A stretch of DNA of 64,000 nt from Gordonia malaquae NBRC 108250 (GCF_000344135.1 NZ_BAOP01000007.1:124001-188000); one strand, 5' to 3'; positions 25,958 through 34,574 are shown, counted from the first letter of the stretch. Notes: a model not told the origin generated them from the letters alone. Program-made: numbers and translations.

Positions 25958-26659
25958 ATGACTACTGGTCCCCACCGCGCCGGTCTCGACAAGCAGCCCG
26001 CCGACGTCGCCGAGATGTTCGACGGAGTCGCTCGCCGCTACGACATCACCAACACGGTGCTCTCGTTCGGCCAGGACCGTCTCTGGCGTCGCAACACACG
26101 CCGTGCTCTCGCGTTGCGCCCTCGCGACGTGGTCCTCGACCTCGCCGCCGGAACCGCCGTGTCGACGACGGAACTCGCCGCGTCAGGGGCCACCGTCGTC
26201 GCGGCGGACTTCTCCCTCGGAATGCTCCGGGCAGGTGTCCGACGCGCTGTGCCGAAGGTCGCGGCCGACGCGCTGCATCTCCCGTTCGCCGATGCGTCGT
26301 TCGACGCCGCGACGATCTCGTTCGGCCTCCGCAACGTCAACGACGTCCCGCTCGCGCTGTCGGAGCTCAAGCGCGTACTCAAGCCTGGCGGACGACTGGT
26401 GATCTGCGAGTTCTCGACGCCGACCTGGCGGCCGTTCCGGACCGTCTACATGGAGTACCTGATGAAGGCGCTCCCAGCCGTCGCCACCAAGGTGTCGAGC
26501 AACCCGGACGCCTATGTGTATCTCGCGGAGTCGATCCGCGAATGGCCGAACCAGGACGGCCTGGCGTCGCTGATCTCCTCCGCGGGCTTCACCGACGTCG
26601 GCTGGATCGACCAGACCGGCGGCATCGCAGCCATCCATCACGCGATTCGTCCGGCGTAG
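25958..26659 (+). CDS. menG: Demethylmenaquinone methyltransferase MenG (UbiE family)
   Basis: A 233-residue SAM methyltransferase that adds the C2 methyl of menaquinone. UbiE signature regions are present: [20 protein letters not shown] (residues 17-36), motif [17 protein letters not shown], and [20 protein letters not shown]. The last is the second UbiE signature. TAGTCT (25945-25950) ends 7 nt before the ATG and overlaps the preceding stop. It completes the menD-DUF3592-menG group. A 417-bp non-coding stretch follows. Confidence 0.95.
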   Translation: MTTGPHRAGLDKQPADVAEMFDGVARRYDITNTVLSFGQDRLWRRNTRRALALRPRDVVLDLAAGTAVSTTELAASGATVVAADFSLGMLRAGVRRAVPKVAADALHLPFADASFDAATISFGLRNVNDVPLALSELKRVLKPGGRLVICEFSTPTWRPFRTVYMEYLMKALPAVATKVSSNPDAYVYLAESIREWPNQDGLASLISSAGFTDVGWIDQTGGIAAIHHAIRPA

Positions 26660-26752
26660 GCGGGCAACGGAATCGGCCGGTTTGTCGCTGGTCAACGCGT
26701 CTTCTGCGGTTGCTCGCGACTTTCGTTGACGGCCGCGGCTTTCGTCGACGTA

Positions 26753-26808
26753 GATCGACGCTTCGTTGACAGAGGCGGCCTTCCTGAAGACCGCGTCTGT
26801 CAGTGAGG
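26753..26808 (+). repeat. 55-bp repeat, copy 1
   Basis: Contains an imperfect hairpin: GACAGAGGCGGCCTTC and GAAGACCGCGTCTGTC around a CT loop (26768-26801). Matches copy 2 in inverted orientation over nearly its whole length. Confidence 0.65.
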
Positions 26809-26960
26809 GTCGCGAGGATGTTGTGCGGTGTCGTTGTGGGTGGGTCTGGCGAAAAGGTGCTTGGGACGACGGGAGGTGGCCGGTTGAGCGTGAATCGGCC
26901 AGTTCGATCTGGTCATGGCGCCTTTGGGCGGCTCCCGCAGGGAGGGCGCCGCCGCGACCT

Positions 26961-27014
26961 CCATTTACAGACGCGGCCTTCACGAAGGCCTCGGCTGCGA
27001 ACGAGGCGTCGGTC
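26961..27014 (-). repeat. 55-bp repeat, copy 2 (inverted)
   Basis: Read on the minus strand it runs GACCGACGCCTCGTTCGCAG, then the GAGGCCTTCGTGAAGGCC hairpin core, then GCGTCTGTAAATGG, aligning with copy 1 with few mismatches. Confidence 0.65.
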
Positions 27015-27076
27015 TGCGTCGTCGGATGCAGCGTTCGTCATCGAAGTCCGCGAGTGCGTGGAGGTACGGCTCAGGC

Positions 27077-28348
27077 TCAGGAGAATGGCGGGCGCGACTC
27101 GAATCGTGACGCGGCGGTCCCCGCGCCGCGCCAGGCGCGTGCGATGAGGTCGGAGTCGTCGGCGGTCAGGAGGTTCCCCATCACCCTGACCACGGTCGAC
27201 ATCAAGGCCGCCGACCGGATCCCGGGACGCCCGAGGACGGGAACCGTCTTCGGCATGGTCAGCAGGCCCGCCGCACGCCGGGCGGCCGCGAAAACTGGGC
27301 CGTACTCACGACGGAGCAACTCCGGCCAGGCAGCGGTGAAGTCGGCTTCGTCGTCGAGCATCGCGACTGCGAGTTCCGCCGTCTCCAACGCGTAGTCGAT
27401 GCCCTCTCCGTTGAGAGGATTCACACATGCCGCGGCGTCGCCGATCAGCATCCAGTTCGCGCCTGCCACGCCGCTGACCGCGCCGCCCATCGGAAGCAAC
27501 GCGGATGCGATGCGTTCCGGCGTGCCCGTCAGCACCCATTCGTCGGACACCATCCGCGCATAGTGTTCGAGGACTGGCCTCAGCGCCATCGACGCCGGAC
27601 GCCTTCCGGTCGCGAGTGCCCCGACGCCGACGTTGACGGTTCCGTCGCCGAGCGGGAACACCCAGCCGTACCCGGGCAGCAGTTCGCGGTCGGGTCCGCG
27701 CAGTTCCAGGTGAGAACCCATCCATTCCGCGTCGGACCGGTCCGATGCGGCATACGAGCGCGCAGCGACCCCGTATGCGGTGTCCCGATGCCACTCGCGG
27801 CCGAGGGACTTGCCGAGCCCTGATCGGACGCCGTCGGCGACGATCACGTTTCGCACCGCGATCGCCGAGCGCTCACCACCGCGTTCGACGGTGACCGACT
27901 CGATCCGGCCGCCGGTGATCTGGACGCCGACCGCCTTCGTGCCCTCCACCATTCGGGCGCCCCGTGCGACGGCGAACCGTCGGATCGCGTCGTCGAGCTC
28001 CCACCGCGACACGGCGCTTCCGACCGGGCCGAACGTCGACGACGGCCAGGCGACCTGCTGGCGTCGGCCCCAGCCGTTCAGTTCGAGGCCGCGGATCACC
28101 GGGCGATCGGCGAGGAAATCGCCCATGCCGAGATGCTGCATCGCCGAATAGGCGCGCGGCGTGAGGCCGTCGCCGCAGGTCTTGTCGCGGGGGAACGTGG
28201 CGGCGTCCAACAGGACGACGTCGAGTCCACGTCGAGCCGCGTGCGCCGCCGCCGCCGCGCCTGCGGGACCTGCGCCGACGACAAGGAGGTCGGCGTCGGA
28301 GGGGAGACCGCTGGGGCCGTGGTGGTCACCGGGGGTTGCGCTCGTCAC
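27077..28348 (-). CDS. Geranylgeranyl reductase-family flavoprotein (MenJ-like)
   Basis: A 423-residue FAD-dependent oxidoreductase. The dinucleotide motif is DLLVVGAGPAGAAAAAHA (residues 20-37), a DKTCGDGLTPRAY substrate-side motif follows, and the second FAD motif is MLIGDAAACVNPLNGEGIDY. It resembles M. tuberculosis Rv0561c (MenJ), which saturates one isoprene unit of menaquinone-9, and has the same neighbours (menG, grcC, htpX). The GTG at 28348 is chosen because a CATACT -10 (28355-28360, minus strand) ends 6 nt before it; an ATG at 28396 is possible. Divergent from the prenyl synthase gene. Confidence 0.9.
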   Translation of the reverse strand: MTSATPGDHHGPSGLPSDADLLVVGAGPAGAAAAAHAARRGLDVVLLDAATFPRDKTCGDGLTPRAYSAMQHLGMGDFLADRPVIRGLELNGWGRRQQVAWPSSTFGPVGSAVSRWELDDAIRRFAVARGARMVEGTKAVGVQITGGRIESVTVERGGERSAIAVRNVIVADGVRSGLGKSLGREWHRDTAYGVAARSYAASDRSDAEWMGSHLELRGPDRELLPGYGWVFPLGDGTVNVGVGALATGRRPASMALRPVLEHYARMVSDEWVLTGTPERIASALLPMGGAVSGVAGANWMLIGDAAACVNPLNGEGIDYALETAELAVAMLDDEADFTAAWPELLRREYGPVFAAARRAAGLLTMPKTVPVLGRPGIRSAALMSTVVRVMGNLLTADDSDLIARAWRGAGTAASRFESRPPFS

Positions 28349-28451
28349 CCGACCAGTATGTCGGGCGGAGTCGGACGATAGGGTGGGCGGTGTCATCGAC
28401 CTCTCGCCGAACACGCGGCGACCCGAGAAGACGAGATGGGGCACGACACCC

Positions 28452-29468
28452 GTGAAGTCCACATTCGCCGGACTGGACCTCGGCGCAGACGAGTTCGCAA
28501 CGCAGGTGCAGACATCACTGGCCCGCGTCGAGGATCTGTTGCTGAGTGAACTCTCGTCGGGCGACGAGATCCTCACCGAGGCCGCGACTCACCTCGCCAA
28601 AGCGGGCGGCAAACGTTTCCGTCCCATGTTCGCGATCCTCTCATCGCACTTCGGACCCGACCCGGAGAACAACGACGTCATCACGTCGGCCACCGTCATC
28701 GAGATGACGCACTTGGCGACGCTCTACCACGACGACGTGATGGACGAGGCTCCGCTGCGCCGCGGTGCGCAGTCCGCGAATGCCCGGTGGTCGAACTCGG
28801 TCGCGATCCTCGCGGGCGACTTCCTGTTCGCTCGCGCGTCGCACCTCGTGTCGACGCTCGGCCCGGACGCGGTGCGGATCATCGCCGACACGTTCGCCGA
28901 ACTGGTGACCGGCCAGATGCGCGAGACCGTCGGCGCTCAGGGCCGAGATCCGGTGGAGCACTACCTGCGGGTGGTGTGGGAGAAGACGGGGTCGTTGATC
29001 GCCTCGGCGGGACGCTTCGGCGCAATGTCCGCGGGCGCCGACTCGGAGCGCGCAGCCACCCTGCAGCGTCTCGGCGACATCATCGGCACGGCGTTTCAGG
29101 TGTCCGACGACGTCATCGACATCGCGTCTGTCACCGGCGACTCTGGCAAGACGCCCGGCACCGACCTCCGGGAGGGTGTCCACACGCTGCCGGTCATCTA
29201 CGCGCTGCAGGGCGACGGGCCGGACTCGGTCCGTCTGCGCGAACTGCTGGTCGACGCCGACACAGGCGCCGCCCGTCCGCTGACCGACGACGCCGAGGTG
29301 ACCGAGGCGCTTCACCTGCTGGTGGCGTCCGACGGCATGGTCGCGGCGCGCGCCAAGCTGCAGGAGATGGCCGACGAGGCGAACGGCCTCCTCGCCACCC
29401 TGCCCGCCGGTGATGCCAACAACGCCTTCGCGTCGCTGGTGCGGTACACCGTGGAACGGATCGGCTGA
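28452..29468 (+). CDS. grcC: Polyprenyl diphosphate synthase (GrcC1-like, menaquinone side chain)
   Basis: A 338-residue trans-isoprenyl diphosphate synthase. First Asp-rich motif LYHDDVMDEA, second QVSDDVIDIA, with GGKRFRPMFAIL near residue 55. Both DDxxD motifs are intact, so it should be catalytic; it supplies the long prenyl tail used by MenA. The GTG at 28452 aligns with the M. tuberculosis GrcC1 start (KSTFAGLDLGADEF); a GTG at 28383 would add 23 residues. Divergent from the MenJ-like gene with roughly 100 bp between starts. Confidence 0.92.
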   Translation: MKSTFAGLDLGADEFATQVQTSLARVEDLLLSELSSGDEILTEAATHLAKAGGKRFRPMFAILSSHFGPDPENNDVITSATVIEMTHLATLYHDDVMDEAPLRRGAQSANARWSNSVAILAGDFLFARASHLVSTLGPDAVRIIADTFAELVTGQMRETVGAQGRDPVEHYLRVVWEKTGSLIASAGRFGAMSAGADSERAATLQRLGDIIGTAFQVSDDVIDIASVTGDSGKTPGTDLREGVHTLPVIYALQGDGPDSVRLRELLVDADTGAARPLTDDAEVTEALHLLVASDGMVAARAKLQEMADEANGLLATLPAGDANNAFASLVRYTVERIG

Positions 29469-29495
29469 CGTCGGACGCCGTCGATGGTTGCGTCT

Positions 29496-29522
29496 GGAAC
29501 TTTTCTCCGTCGCTTGAGCGTT
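29496..29522 (+). promoter_or_regulatory. ECF-sigma-type promoter upstream of htpX
   Basis: GGAAC (29496-29500) and GTT (29520-29522) are 19 nt apart, matching the GGAAC/GTT pattern of SigE/SigH-class ECF sigma factors. The htpX start is 41 nt further on, with a normal AGGAGG ribosome-binding site, so this transcript has a leader unlike most in the window. Confidence 0.5.
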
Positions 29523-29562
29523 TGAGTGTATGAACGTCTCAAAGGAACCATAGGAGGCTGGC

Positions 29563-30432
29563 GTGCATTTCAACGGGCTCAAGACTGCTGCGTTGATGGG
29601 TCTGATGTCGGCGATCATCGTCGGTATCGGTGCTGCTTTCCAGAACACGACGATCCTGTTCGTGTCGGTGCTGTTGGCGGTCGGAACGAACGCGTACGCG
29701 TACTTCAACAGCGCGAAGCTGTCGTTGAAGGCCATGCACGCGCAGCCCGTCACCGAGGTGCAGGCCCCCGCGCTGTATCGGATCGTCCGTGAGCTCGCCA
29801 CGCAGGCACATCAACCGATGCCCGCGCTCTACATCAGCCCGACGGAATCACCGAACGCGTTTGCGACCGGACGCAACCCGAAGAACGCCGCCGTCTGCTG
29901 CACGAGCGGCATCATGGAACTCCTCACCGAACGGGAGCTCCGCGCGGTGCTCGGTCATGAACTGTCGCACGTCTACAACCGCGACATCCTGATCAGCTCT
30001 GTGGCGGGCGCGATGGCAGCCGTCATCACCGGACTGGCGAACATGGCGATGTGGATGGGCATGTTCGGCGGTAACCGGGACAACGGTCCGAACCCGCTCG
30101 CCATGATTCTGGTCTCGTTGCTGGGACCGATCGCCGCGAGCGTCATCCAGATGTCCGTGTCACGGTCTCGGGAGTTCCAGGCCGACGCCTCGGGCGCGGA
30201 ACTGACGAACGACCCGCTGGCGCTGGCCTCGGCGCTCGGCAAGATCTCGGGCGGGATCGCGTCGGCTCCGCTGCCGCCGACGCCCGATCTGACGTCGCAG
30301 TCGCATCTGATGATCGAGAGCCCGTTCCGGGCCGGTGAGAAGCTCTCACGTCTCTTCTCCACGCACCCACCCACCGCCGAGCGCATCGCCCGCCTGGAGC
30401 AGATGGCCCGCGATCAGGGACAGTCGTTCTGA
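29563..30432 (+). CDS. htpX: Membrane zinc metalloprotease HtpX
   Basis: A 289-residue M48 protease of the cytoplasmic membrane involved in quality control of membrane proteins. Two N-terminal helices (residues 8-45), the zinc motif HELSH in [15 protein letters not shown], a second hydrophobic pair (about 150-205), the third ligand region [13 protein letters not shown], and the C-terminal [14 protein letters not shown]. The GTG at 29563 has AGGAGG 5-6 nt upstream. An ECF-type promoter precedes it, which fits envelope-stress induction. It is convergent with yajQ across a long inverted repeat. Confidence 0.95.
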   Translation: MHFNGLKTAALMGLMSAIIVGIGAAFQNTTILFVSVLLAVGTNAYAYFNSAKLSLKAMHAQPVTEVQAPALYRIVRELATQAHQPMPALYISPTESPNAFATGRNPKNAAVCCTSGIMELLTERELRAVLGHELSHVYNRDILISSVAGAMAAVITGLANMAMWMGMFGGNRDNGPNPLAMILVSLLGPIAASVIQMSVSRSREFQADASGAELTNDPLALASALGKISGGIASAPLPPTPDLTSQSHLMIESPFRAGEKLSRLFSTHPPTAERIARLEQMARDQGQSF

Positions 30433-30476
30433 TCGTCAATCCTGGGTAGCCGAGGGCACTCGCGGTGAAGCGAGCA

Positions 30477-30582
30477 CTGAAGCGTGGGCGGGGATTGTCA
30501 CGACGAGCCCTCCACAGCGCGCGAGCCGCTAGGCGAGCCCGCGAGGACTGCCGAGGAGTGAGAATCCCCGCCCACGCTTCAG
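30477..30582. repeat. 25-bp inverted repeat between htpX and yajQ
   Basis: Arms at 30477-30501 and 30558-30582 (each contains CTGAAGCGTGGGCGGGGATT or its complement) match at 24 of 25 positions, with a 56-bp GC-rich centre. Convergent genes flank it. It may terminate transcription, but the arm length and loop are larger than in ordinary terminators. Confidence 0.75.
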
Positions 30583-30600
30583 CGCGGCGTCACGGGCGGA

Positions 30601-31092
30601 CTAGCGGTAGTTGACGAACTGGAGAGCGATGCCGAAGTCCTCGCCCTTGAGGAGGGCGATGATCGCCTGAAGGTCGTCGCGCTTCTTGGACGAGACGCGG
30701 AGTTCGTCGCCCTGGATCTGCGCTTTGACACCCTTCGGGCCTTCGTCGCGGATCTTCTTGGAGATCTTCTTGGCGTGCTCGGAGTCGATGCCCTGGACGA
30801 TGTCGCCGGAGATCTTGAACGTCTTGCCGGAGCCGACGGGCTCGCCGGCGTCGAACGCCTTGAGGGAGATGTCCCGGCGGATCAGCTTCTCCTTGAACAC
30901 CTCGAGACCCGCGAGGGCCCGCTCCTCGGTGTCGGAGGTGATCACGATCTTCTCCTCGCCGGACCAGGCGATGGTGGTGTTGGTGCCGCGGAAGTCGTAT
31001 CGCTGCGAGAGCTCCTTGCCTGCGGTGTTCAGTGCGTTGTCGACCTCCTGGCGGTCGACCTTGCTCACGACGTCAAACGAAGAATCAGCCAT
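30601..31092 (-). CDS. YajQ family cyclic-di-GMP-binding/nucleotide-binding protein
   Basis: A 163-residue YajQ/UPF0234 protein with two ferredoxin-like halves. Starts [20 protein letters not shown], contains [11 protein letters not shown] and [20 protein letters not shown], and ends with the conserved [17 protein letters not shown]. Relatives bind nucleotides, and in Xanthomonas c-di-GMP; the role here is unknown. A TAGTGT -10 on the minus strand (31100-31105) ends 7 nt before the ATG. The longer open frame upstream covers the tRNA-Tyr complement and is not coding. Confidence 0.92.
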   Translation of the reverse strand: MADSSFDVVSKVDRQEVDNALNTAGKELSQRYDFRGTNTTIAWSGEEKIVITSDTEERALAGLEVFKEKLIRRDISLKAFDAGEPVGSGKTFKISGDIVQGIDSEHAKKISKKIRDEGPKGVKAQIQGDELRVSSKKRDDLQAIIALLKGEDFGIALQFVNYR

Positions 31093-31185
31093 GCTGGGCA
31101 CACTACACCGTCTCTGAACTGCGCGTTTGTGCGGTGGTGGGAGGTTCGTTGTATTCTTTCTCCCGTTGCCTTCGGGCAGCGCAAT

Positions 31186-31266
31186 GGCAGATTGCCCGAG
31201 CGGCCAAAGGGAGCGGATTGTAAATCCGTCGCGCAAGCTACACAGGTTCGAATCCTGTATCTGCCA
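31186..31266 (+). tRNA. tRNA-Tyr (GTA)
   Basis: Class II tRNA. Acceptor GGCAGAT pairs with ATCTGCC; the anticodon loop TTGTAAA gives GTA; a long variable arm precedes the GGTTCGAATCC T-arm. CCA is not encoded. Confidence 0.95.
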
Positions 31267-31387
31267 CTGACGCGGTACCCGCATGTAGGACAGTTGACCA
31301 GCGGTTTTGGTTATCGGACCTGCTTGTGTGTAACCTCGTTGAGGCTCTTACGTCACGGCGACGACATGTCGTCGGGTAGTGAGGCAC

Positions 31388-31460
31388 GCCCCCTTAGCTC
31401 AGTCGGTAGAGCGTTTCCATGGTAAGGAAAAGGTCGACGGTTCGATTCCGTCAGGGGGCT
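31388..31460 (+). tRNA. tRNA-Thr (GGT)
   Basis: Acceptor GCCCCCT pairs with AGGGGGC; anticodon loop ATGGTAA gives GGT; T-arm GACGG-TTCGATT-CCGTC. CCA is not encoded. Confidence 0.95.
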
Positions 31461-31495
31461 CGCTGGTTTCGCTTCGCGAGTTGTGGGACCGACAG

Positions 31496-31569
31496 GGCGG
31501 TGTAGCTCAGCTGGTTAGAGCGCACGACTCATAATCGTGAGGTCGGGGGATCGAGTCCCCCCACCGCTA
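31496..31569 (+). tRNA. tRNA-Met (CAT), elongator type
   Basis: Acceptor GGCGGTG pairs with CACCGCT (one G-U), anticodon CAT in CTCATAA, T-arm GGGGG-ATCGAGT-CCCCC. It precedes rpmG by about 90 bases, and the two are probably co-transcribed. Confidence 0.95.
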
Positions 31570-31659
31570 CACATCGAACACCCGGTGCACGCCCCGGCCC
31601 AGAGCCTGGGTCGCGATACGGGCCCGATTACAAGCTAGACGCGAAAGTAGGCAAACAAA

Positions 31660-31827
31660 GTGGCTTCCTCAACCGATGTGCGGCCGAAGATCACCTTGGC
31701 ATGCGAGGTGTGCAAGCACCGCAACTACATCACCAAGAAGAATCGTCGCAACGACCCCGATCGTCTCGAGCTGAAGAAGTTCTGCCCGAACTGCGGTAAG
31801 CACGAGGCTCACAAGGAGTCGCGCTGA
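31660..31827 (+). CDS. rpmG: 50S ribosomal protein L33
   Basis: A 55-residue protein starting at GTG 31660. Zinc-ribbon cysteines CEVC and CPNC are both present, so this is the zinc-binding (C+) form. Sequence features [20 protein letters not shown] and [19 protein letters not shown] are those of L33. It follows tRNA-Met and ends before a strong terminator, so unlike M. tuberculosis (rpmG2-hadA) it is insulated from the had gene. Confidence 0.95.
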   Translation: MASSTDVRPKITLACEVCKHRNYITKKNRRNDPDRLELKKFCPNCGKHEAHKESR

Positions 31828-31868
31828 CTCTTCGTCGCGCCTGCGCGTGACGTGATACAGACCCCTTC

Positions 31869-31910
31869 AAGCGGGCCACCTCCATGTGAGGTGGCCCGCT
31901 TGATTTTGTT
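31869..31910 (+). terminator. Rho-independent terminator after rpmG
   Basis: AAGCGGGCCACCTC and GAGGTGGCCCGCTT form a perfect 14-bp stem with a CATGT loop, followed by a T-rich tail (GATTTTGTTT). Confidence 0.9.
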
Positions 31911-32059
31911 TGCACTCCATGGGGGAGTGACAATCGTATATAACGATCGAGTATCGATCCGTTTGTGAGATGAGACCTTGTGTCCGCCGCAGGCCCAGCC
32001 CGAAGGCCGCGGTGTTGTGAGACGGCCCGCGGGGGGGGCGTGTGAGGAGTGTTCACCAG

Positions 32060-33106
32060 ATGACGCAGCAGATCGCGACCAAGATGACGCCGGAGGAGAT
32101 CGCGGCGCACTCCAAGTCGGTCGTCGGCTACAGCTATACGGTCGACGACTACTACGAGGTCGGCCGTGAGGAGATCCGCAAGCACGCGCGTGCAGTGCAG
32201 GACGACCACCCTGTGCACTGGGACGAGCTGAAGGCTGCCGAGCTCGGCCACGATTCGCTCATCGCGGCTCCGACCTTCATCTCCGTGCTCGGCATCATCG
32301 CTCAGCGACGTCTCTTCGAAGAGGTGGTCACCGGGTACGACGTGTGGCAAGTGATGCAGACCGACCAACGACTGGTGTTCCATCAGCCGATCAAGGTCGG
32401 CGACAGGTTGATCTGCGACGTGTCGTTGGAGTCGTTCCGGCAGTCGATGGGCACCGACATGATGGTCACGAAGAACATCGTCTGGAACCAGCACGATGAG
32501 CCGGTGATGACCACGTTCACCTCCGTGGTGGCGCGACCGTCGGTCGAAGCGGACCCGGCGATGCTCGACAAGCTCGAGCACGTGATGATGAAGGTCGACA
32601 ACGAACCGCGCACGGCACAGACGGTGTTCGGGCCGTTCGCGAGGTACTCCGACCCGGACCCGCAGGTCGAACCGAAGCCGTACGGGGCCGTCGACTTCGA
32701 CTCGTTGACCGTCGGGCAGGAGCTTCCCGCGGTGACGAAGGTGCTGACCCTCGGCAACCTGGTCAATTACGCCGGCGTCGCCAGTGATCCGAACCCGATT
32801 CACTTCTCGCCCGAGGTGGCAGGTGCGATCGATCTCGAACAGCCGGTGGCGCACGGCATGCAGACGATGGGGCTGGCTGCCGGCGTCGTCAGCTCCTTCG
32901 TCGGAGACCCGGCCGCCATCTACGAATTCAACGTCCGCTTCACCAGCCCCGTGTACGTTCCGCCGGTCGGATACGCCGAGGTCGAGTTCACCGGAAAGGT
33001 CCGGTCCCTCGATCCTGAGACACGTCGCGGAGTGATCGCACTCGTCGCGAAACAGGGCGACCGAAAGATCTTCGGACGCGCGCAGGCGCTCGTTCAGTTC
33101 GCTTGA
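32060..33106 (+). CDS. hadAB: Fused (3R)-hydroxyacyl-ACP dehydratase HadA-HadB
   Basis: A 348-residue fusion of two hotdog proteins that are separate genes in Mycobacterium. Residues 1-150 match HadA (FAS1-like dehydratase domain; FISVLGIIAQRRLFEEVV, LVFHQPIKVGDRL). Residues 205-348 match the catalytic MaoC-type HadB, with the dehydratase site YAGVASDPNPIHF (Asp and His) and AHGMQTMGLA. It performs the dehydration step of FAS-II elongation of mycolic acid chains. ATG 32060 follows GAGGAG at about 10 nt; a GTG at 32042 is a weaker alternative. No hadC follows; tRNA-Trp and secE are next. Confidence 0.9.
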   Translation: MTQQIATKMTPEEIAAHSKSVVGYSYTVDDYYEVGREEIRKHARAVQDDHPVHWDELKAAELGHDSLIAAPTFISVLGIIAQRRLFEEVVTGYDVWQVMQTDQRLVFHQPIKVGDRLICDVSLESFRQSMGTDMMVTKNIVWNQHDEPVMTTFTSVVARPSVEADPAMLDKLEHVMMKVDNEPRTAQTVFGPFARYSDPDPQVEPKPYGAVDFDSLTVGQELPAVTKVLTLGNLVNYAGVASDPNPIHFSPEVAGAIDLEQPVAHGMQTMGLAAGVVSSFVGDPAAIYEFNVRFTSPVYVPPVGYAEVEFTGKVRSLDPETRRGVIALVAKQGDRKIFGRAQALVQFA

Positions 33107-33118
33107 TCGACAGCCGAG

Positions 33119-33148
33119 TTGGGGCCGACCGCAGGTTTGCTCTACACT
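33119..33148 (+). promoter_or_regulatory. Promoter for tRNA-Trp/secE/nusG
   Basis: TTGGGG (33119-33124) and TACACT (33143-33148) are spaced 18 nt, about 95 bp upstream of tRNA-Trp. Confidence 0.5.
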
Positions 33149-33243
33149 AGGTGAGTCTGAGCTTTCACAGACTTCCGCGCTGCCCTGAGGGTGGCGCGTT
33201 GGTTTTGTAAGCGACGACCGTATCGGGCCTGAGTCCGGTACAA

Positions 33244-33316
<73 letters not shown>

Positions 33317-33354
33317 CCCTCGGGCAGTTTGCATACGAAGGGATCGGTGAGAAG

Positions 33355-33726
33355 GTGGCCAAGCGGGATCGCAAGGCTGGCGACGTCGACGACGCGATCG
33401 AGGTCGACGACATCCGGGCCGACGACGAGCTTCGTCCGAGCGGTAAGCGTTCGGCACGTGGACGTCGCGCGGAAGCCGCATCGACGACGGTCGCGACTTC
33501 GTCTCGCAGCACCGACACCGGTGCGTCGACGAGCCGCAACCCGTTTGTGCGCATCTGGGCGTTCCTCAAGCAGGTCATCAGCGAAATGCGCAAGGTCGTG
33601 TGGCCGACGCGCAGCGAGATGGTCAACTACTCGATCGCCGTCCTCGCGTTCCTGGTGGTCGTGACAGCGATCATCGCCGGGTTGGACATCGGATTCGCGA
33701 AGCTCGCGCTTCTCGTATTCGGCTGA
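33355..33726 (+). CDS. secE: Preprotein translocase subunit SecE
   Basis: A 123-residue protein. The C-terminal 60 residues carry the conserved SecE core: amphipathic helix FLKQVISEMRKVVWPTRSEM and one transmembrane helix (SIAVLAFLVVVTAIIAGLDI). The N-terminal half is charged and probably disordered, typical of actinobacterial SecE. It clamps SecY in the Sec channel. GTG start at 33355. Followed by nusG, the universal order. Confidence 0.95.
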   Translation: MAKRDRKAGDVDDAIEVDDIRADDELRPSGKRSARGRRAEAASTTVATSSRSTDTGASTSRNPFVRIWAFLKQVISEMRKVVWPTRSEMVNYSIAVLAFLVVVTAIIAGLDIGFAKLALLVFG

Positions 33727-33827
33727 CACGTGCGAGAGCGGGCGTTTGCGCCCGCGACACTGCGGGGGCACACCCCGTAGTACTGACGGGCCGACGGCCC
33801 GGGTGAGCAATGAAGGAGTTGGGCGCA

Positions 33828-34574
33828 GTGAGCACCCCGGAGAACGACATCGAATCGCCGGAGGTCGGTGACGTGACGCCTGACGAGACCACGCAGGACG
33901 CCACGCCCGAGACCGCCGCAACGCCGGAGCCGGAAGCCGACATCGACCCTGTCGCCCAGCTCAAGGCTGAACTGCGCCGCGCGCCCGGCGAGTGGTACGT
34001 CATCCACTCGTACGCGGGCTACGAGAACAAGGTCAAGACCAACCTCGAGACCCGTGTTCAGAACCTCGACGTCGGCGACTACATCTTCCAGGTCGAAGTT
34101 CCGACCGAAGAGGTCACCGAGATCAAGAACGGCCAGCAGAAGAAGGTCAACCGCAAGGTCCTTCCCGGCTACATCCTGGTCCGCATGGAACTCAACGACG
34201 AGTCGTGGAGCGCAGTGCGCAACACCCCGGGTGTCACCGGTTTCGTCGGCATGACCTCGCGTCCGTCGCCGCTGTCGCTGAAGGAAGTCCTTCAGTTCCT
34301 GCTTCCGCGAGCCGAGGTCCGCAAGGCGCAGGCCGCGAAGGCCGCCGCAGAGGCGGGCGAAAGCGTCGAGGCTGCCGCAGCCGCCGCGTCGAACCTCGTC
34401 GAGGTCGACTTCGAGGTCGGCGAGTCGGTGACCGTCATGGACGGCCCGTTCGCGACCCTGCCGGCCTCCATCAGCGAGGTCAACACCGAACAGCGCAAGG
34501 TGAAGGTCCTGGTGTCGATCTTCGGCCGCGAGACTCCGGTCGAGCTCGGCTTCAACCAGGTCGAGAAGATCTGA
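33828..34574 (+). CDS. nusG: Transcription termination/antitermination factor NusG
   Basis: A 248-residue NusG. An acidic, Thr/Pro-rich N-terminal tail (about residues 1-45) precedes the NGN domain ([35 protein letters not shown]). An Ala/Glu-rich insert (near residues 170-195) then separates it from the KOW domain ([40 protein letters not shown]). It couples RNA polymerase with Rho or ribosomes. GTG 33828 is preferred over ATG 33810 because AAGGAG lies 9 nt upstream of it, inside the longer frame. Confidence 0.95.
   Translation: MSTPENDIESPEVGDVTPDETTQDATPETAATPEPEADIDPVAQLKAELRRAPGEWYVIHSYAGYENKVKTNLETRVQNLDVGDYIFQVEVPTEEVTEIKNGQQKKVNRKVLPGYILVRMELNDESWSAVRNTPGVTGFVGMTSRPSPLSLKEVLQFLLPRAEVRKAQAAKAAAEAGESVEAAAAAASNLVEVDFEVGESVTVMDGPFATLPASISEVNTEQRKVKVLVSIFGRETPVELGFNQVEKI

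Larger units (their letters stand above)
26660..27076. other. Non-coding interval with diverged repeats
   Basis: No convincing gene lies between the convergent ends of menG and the menJ-like gene. Short open frames here only reflect repeated DNA: they give related peptides (TDAVFRKAASVNEAS, TDAAFTKASAANEAS). The interval holds two inverted copies of a roughly 55-bp repeat and a partial third copy at about 26721-26750. Confidence 0.6.

Noticed and set aside
26766-27395. 209-residue plus-strand open frame after menG
   Set aside because: It crosses both repeat copies and the antisense end of the MenJ-like gene; peptide repeats reflect the DNA repeat, and there is no start with a ribosome-binding site.
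28379-28392. TAGGGT (28379-28384) as a leaderless promoter for the polyprenyl synthase
   Set aside because: The GTG at suitable distance (28390) is out of frame with grcC. A transcript from here would have a 60-nt leader to 28452, so the site is possible but not part of the leaderless set.
31093-31284. 64-residue N-terminal extension of YajQ
   Set aside because: It is the complement of tRNA-Tyr; the YajQ family starts at MADSSFD.
31921-31960. Promoter for hadAB around TATATAAC
   Set aside because: An AT-rich, partly palindromic TATATAAC lies here, but no -35 at 16-19 nt is convincing, so I did not list it as a feature.
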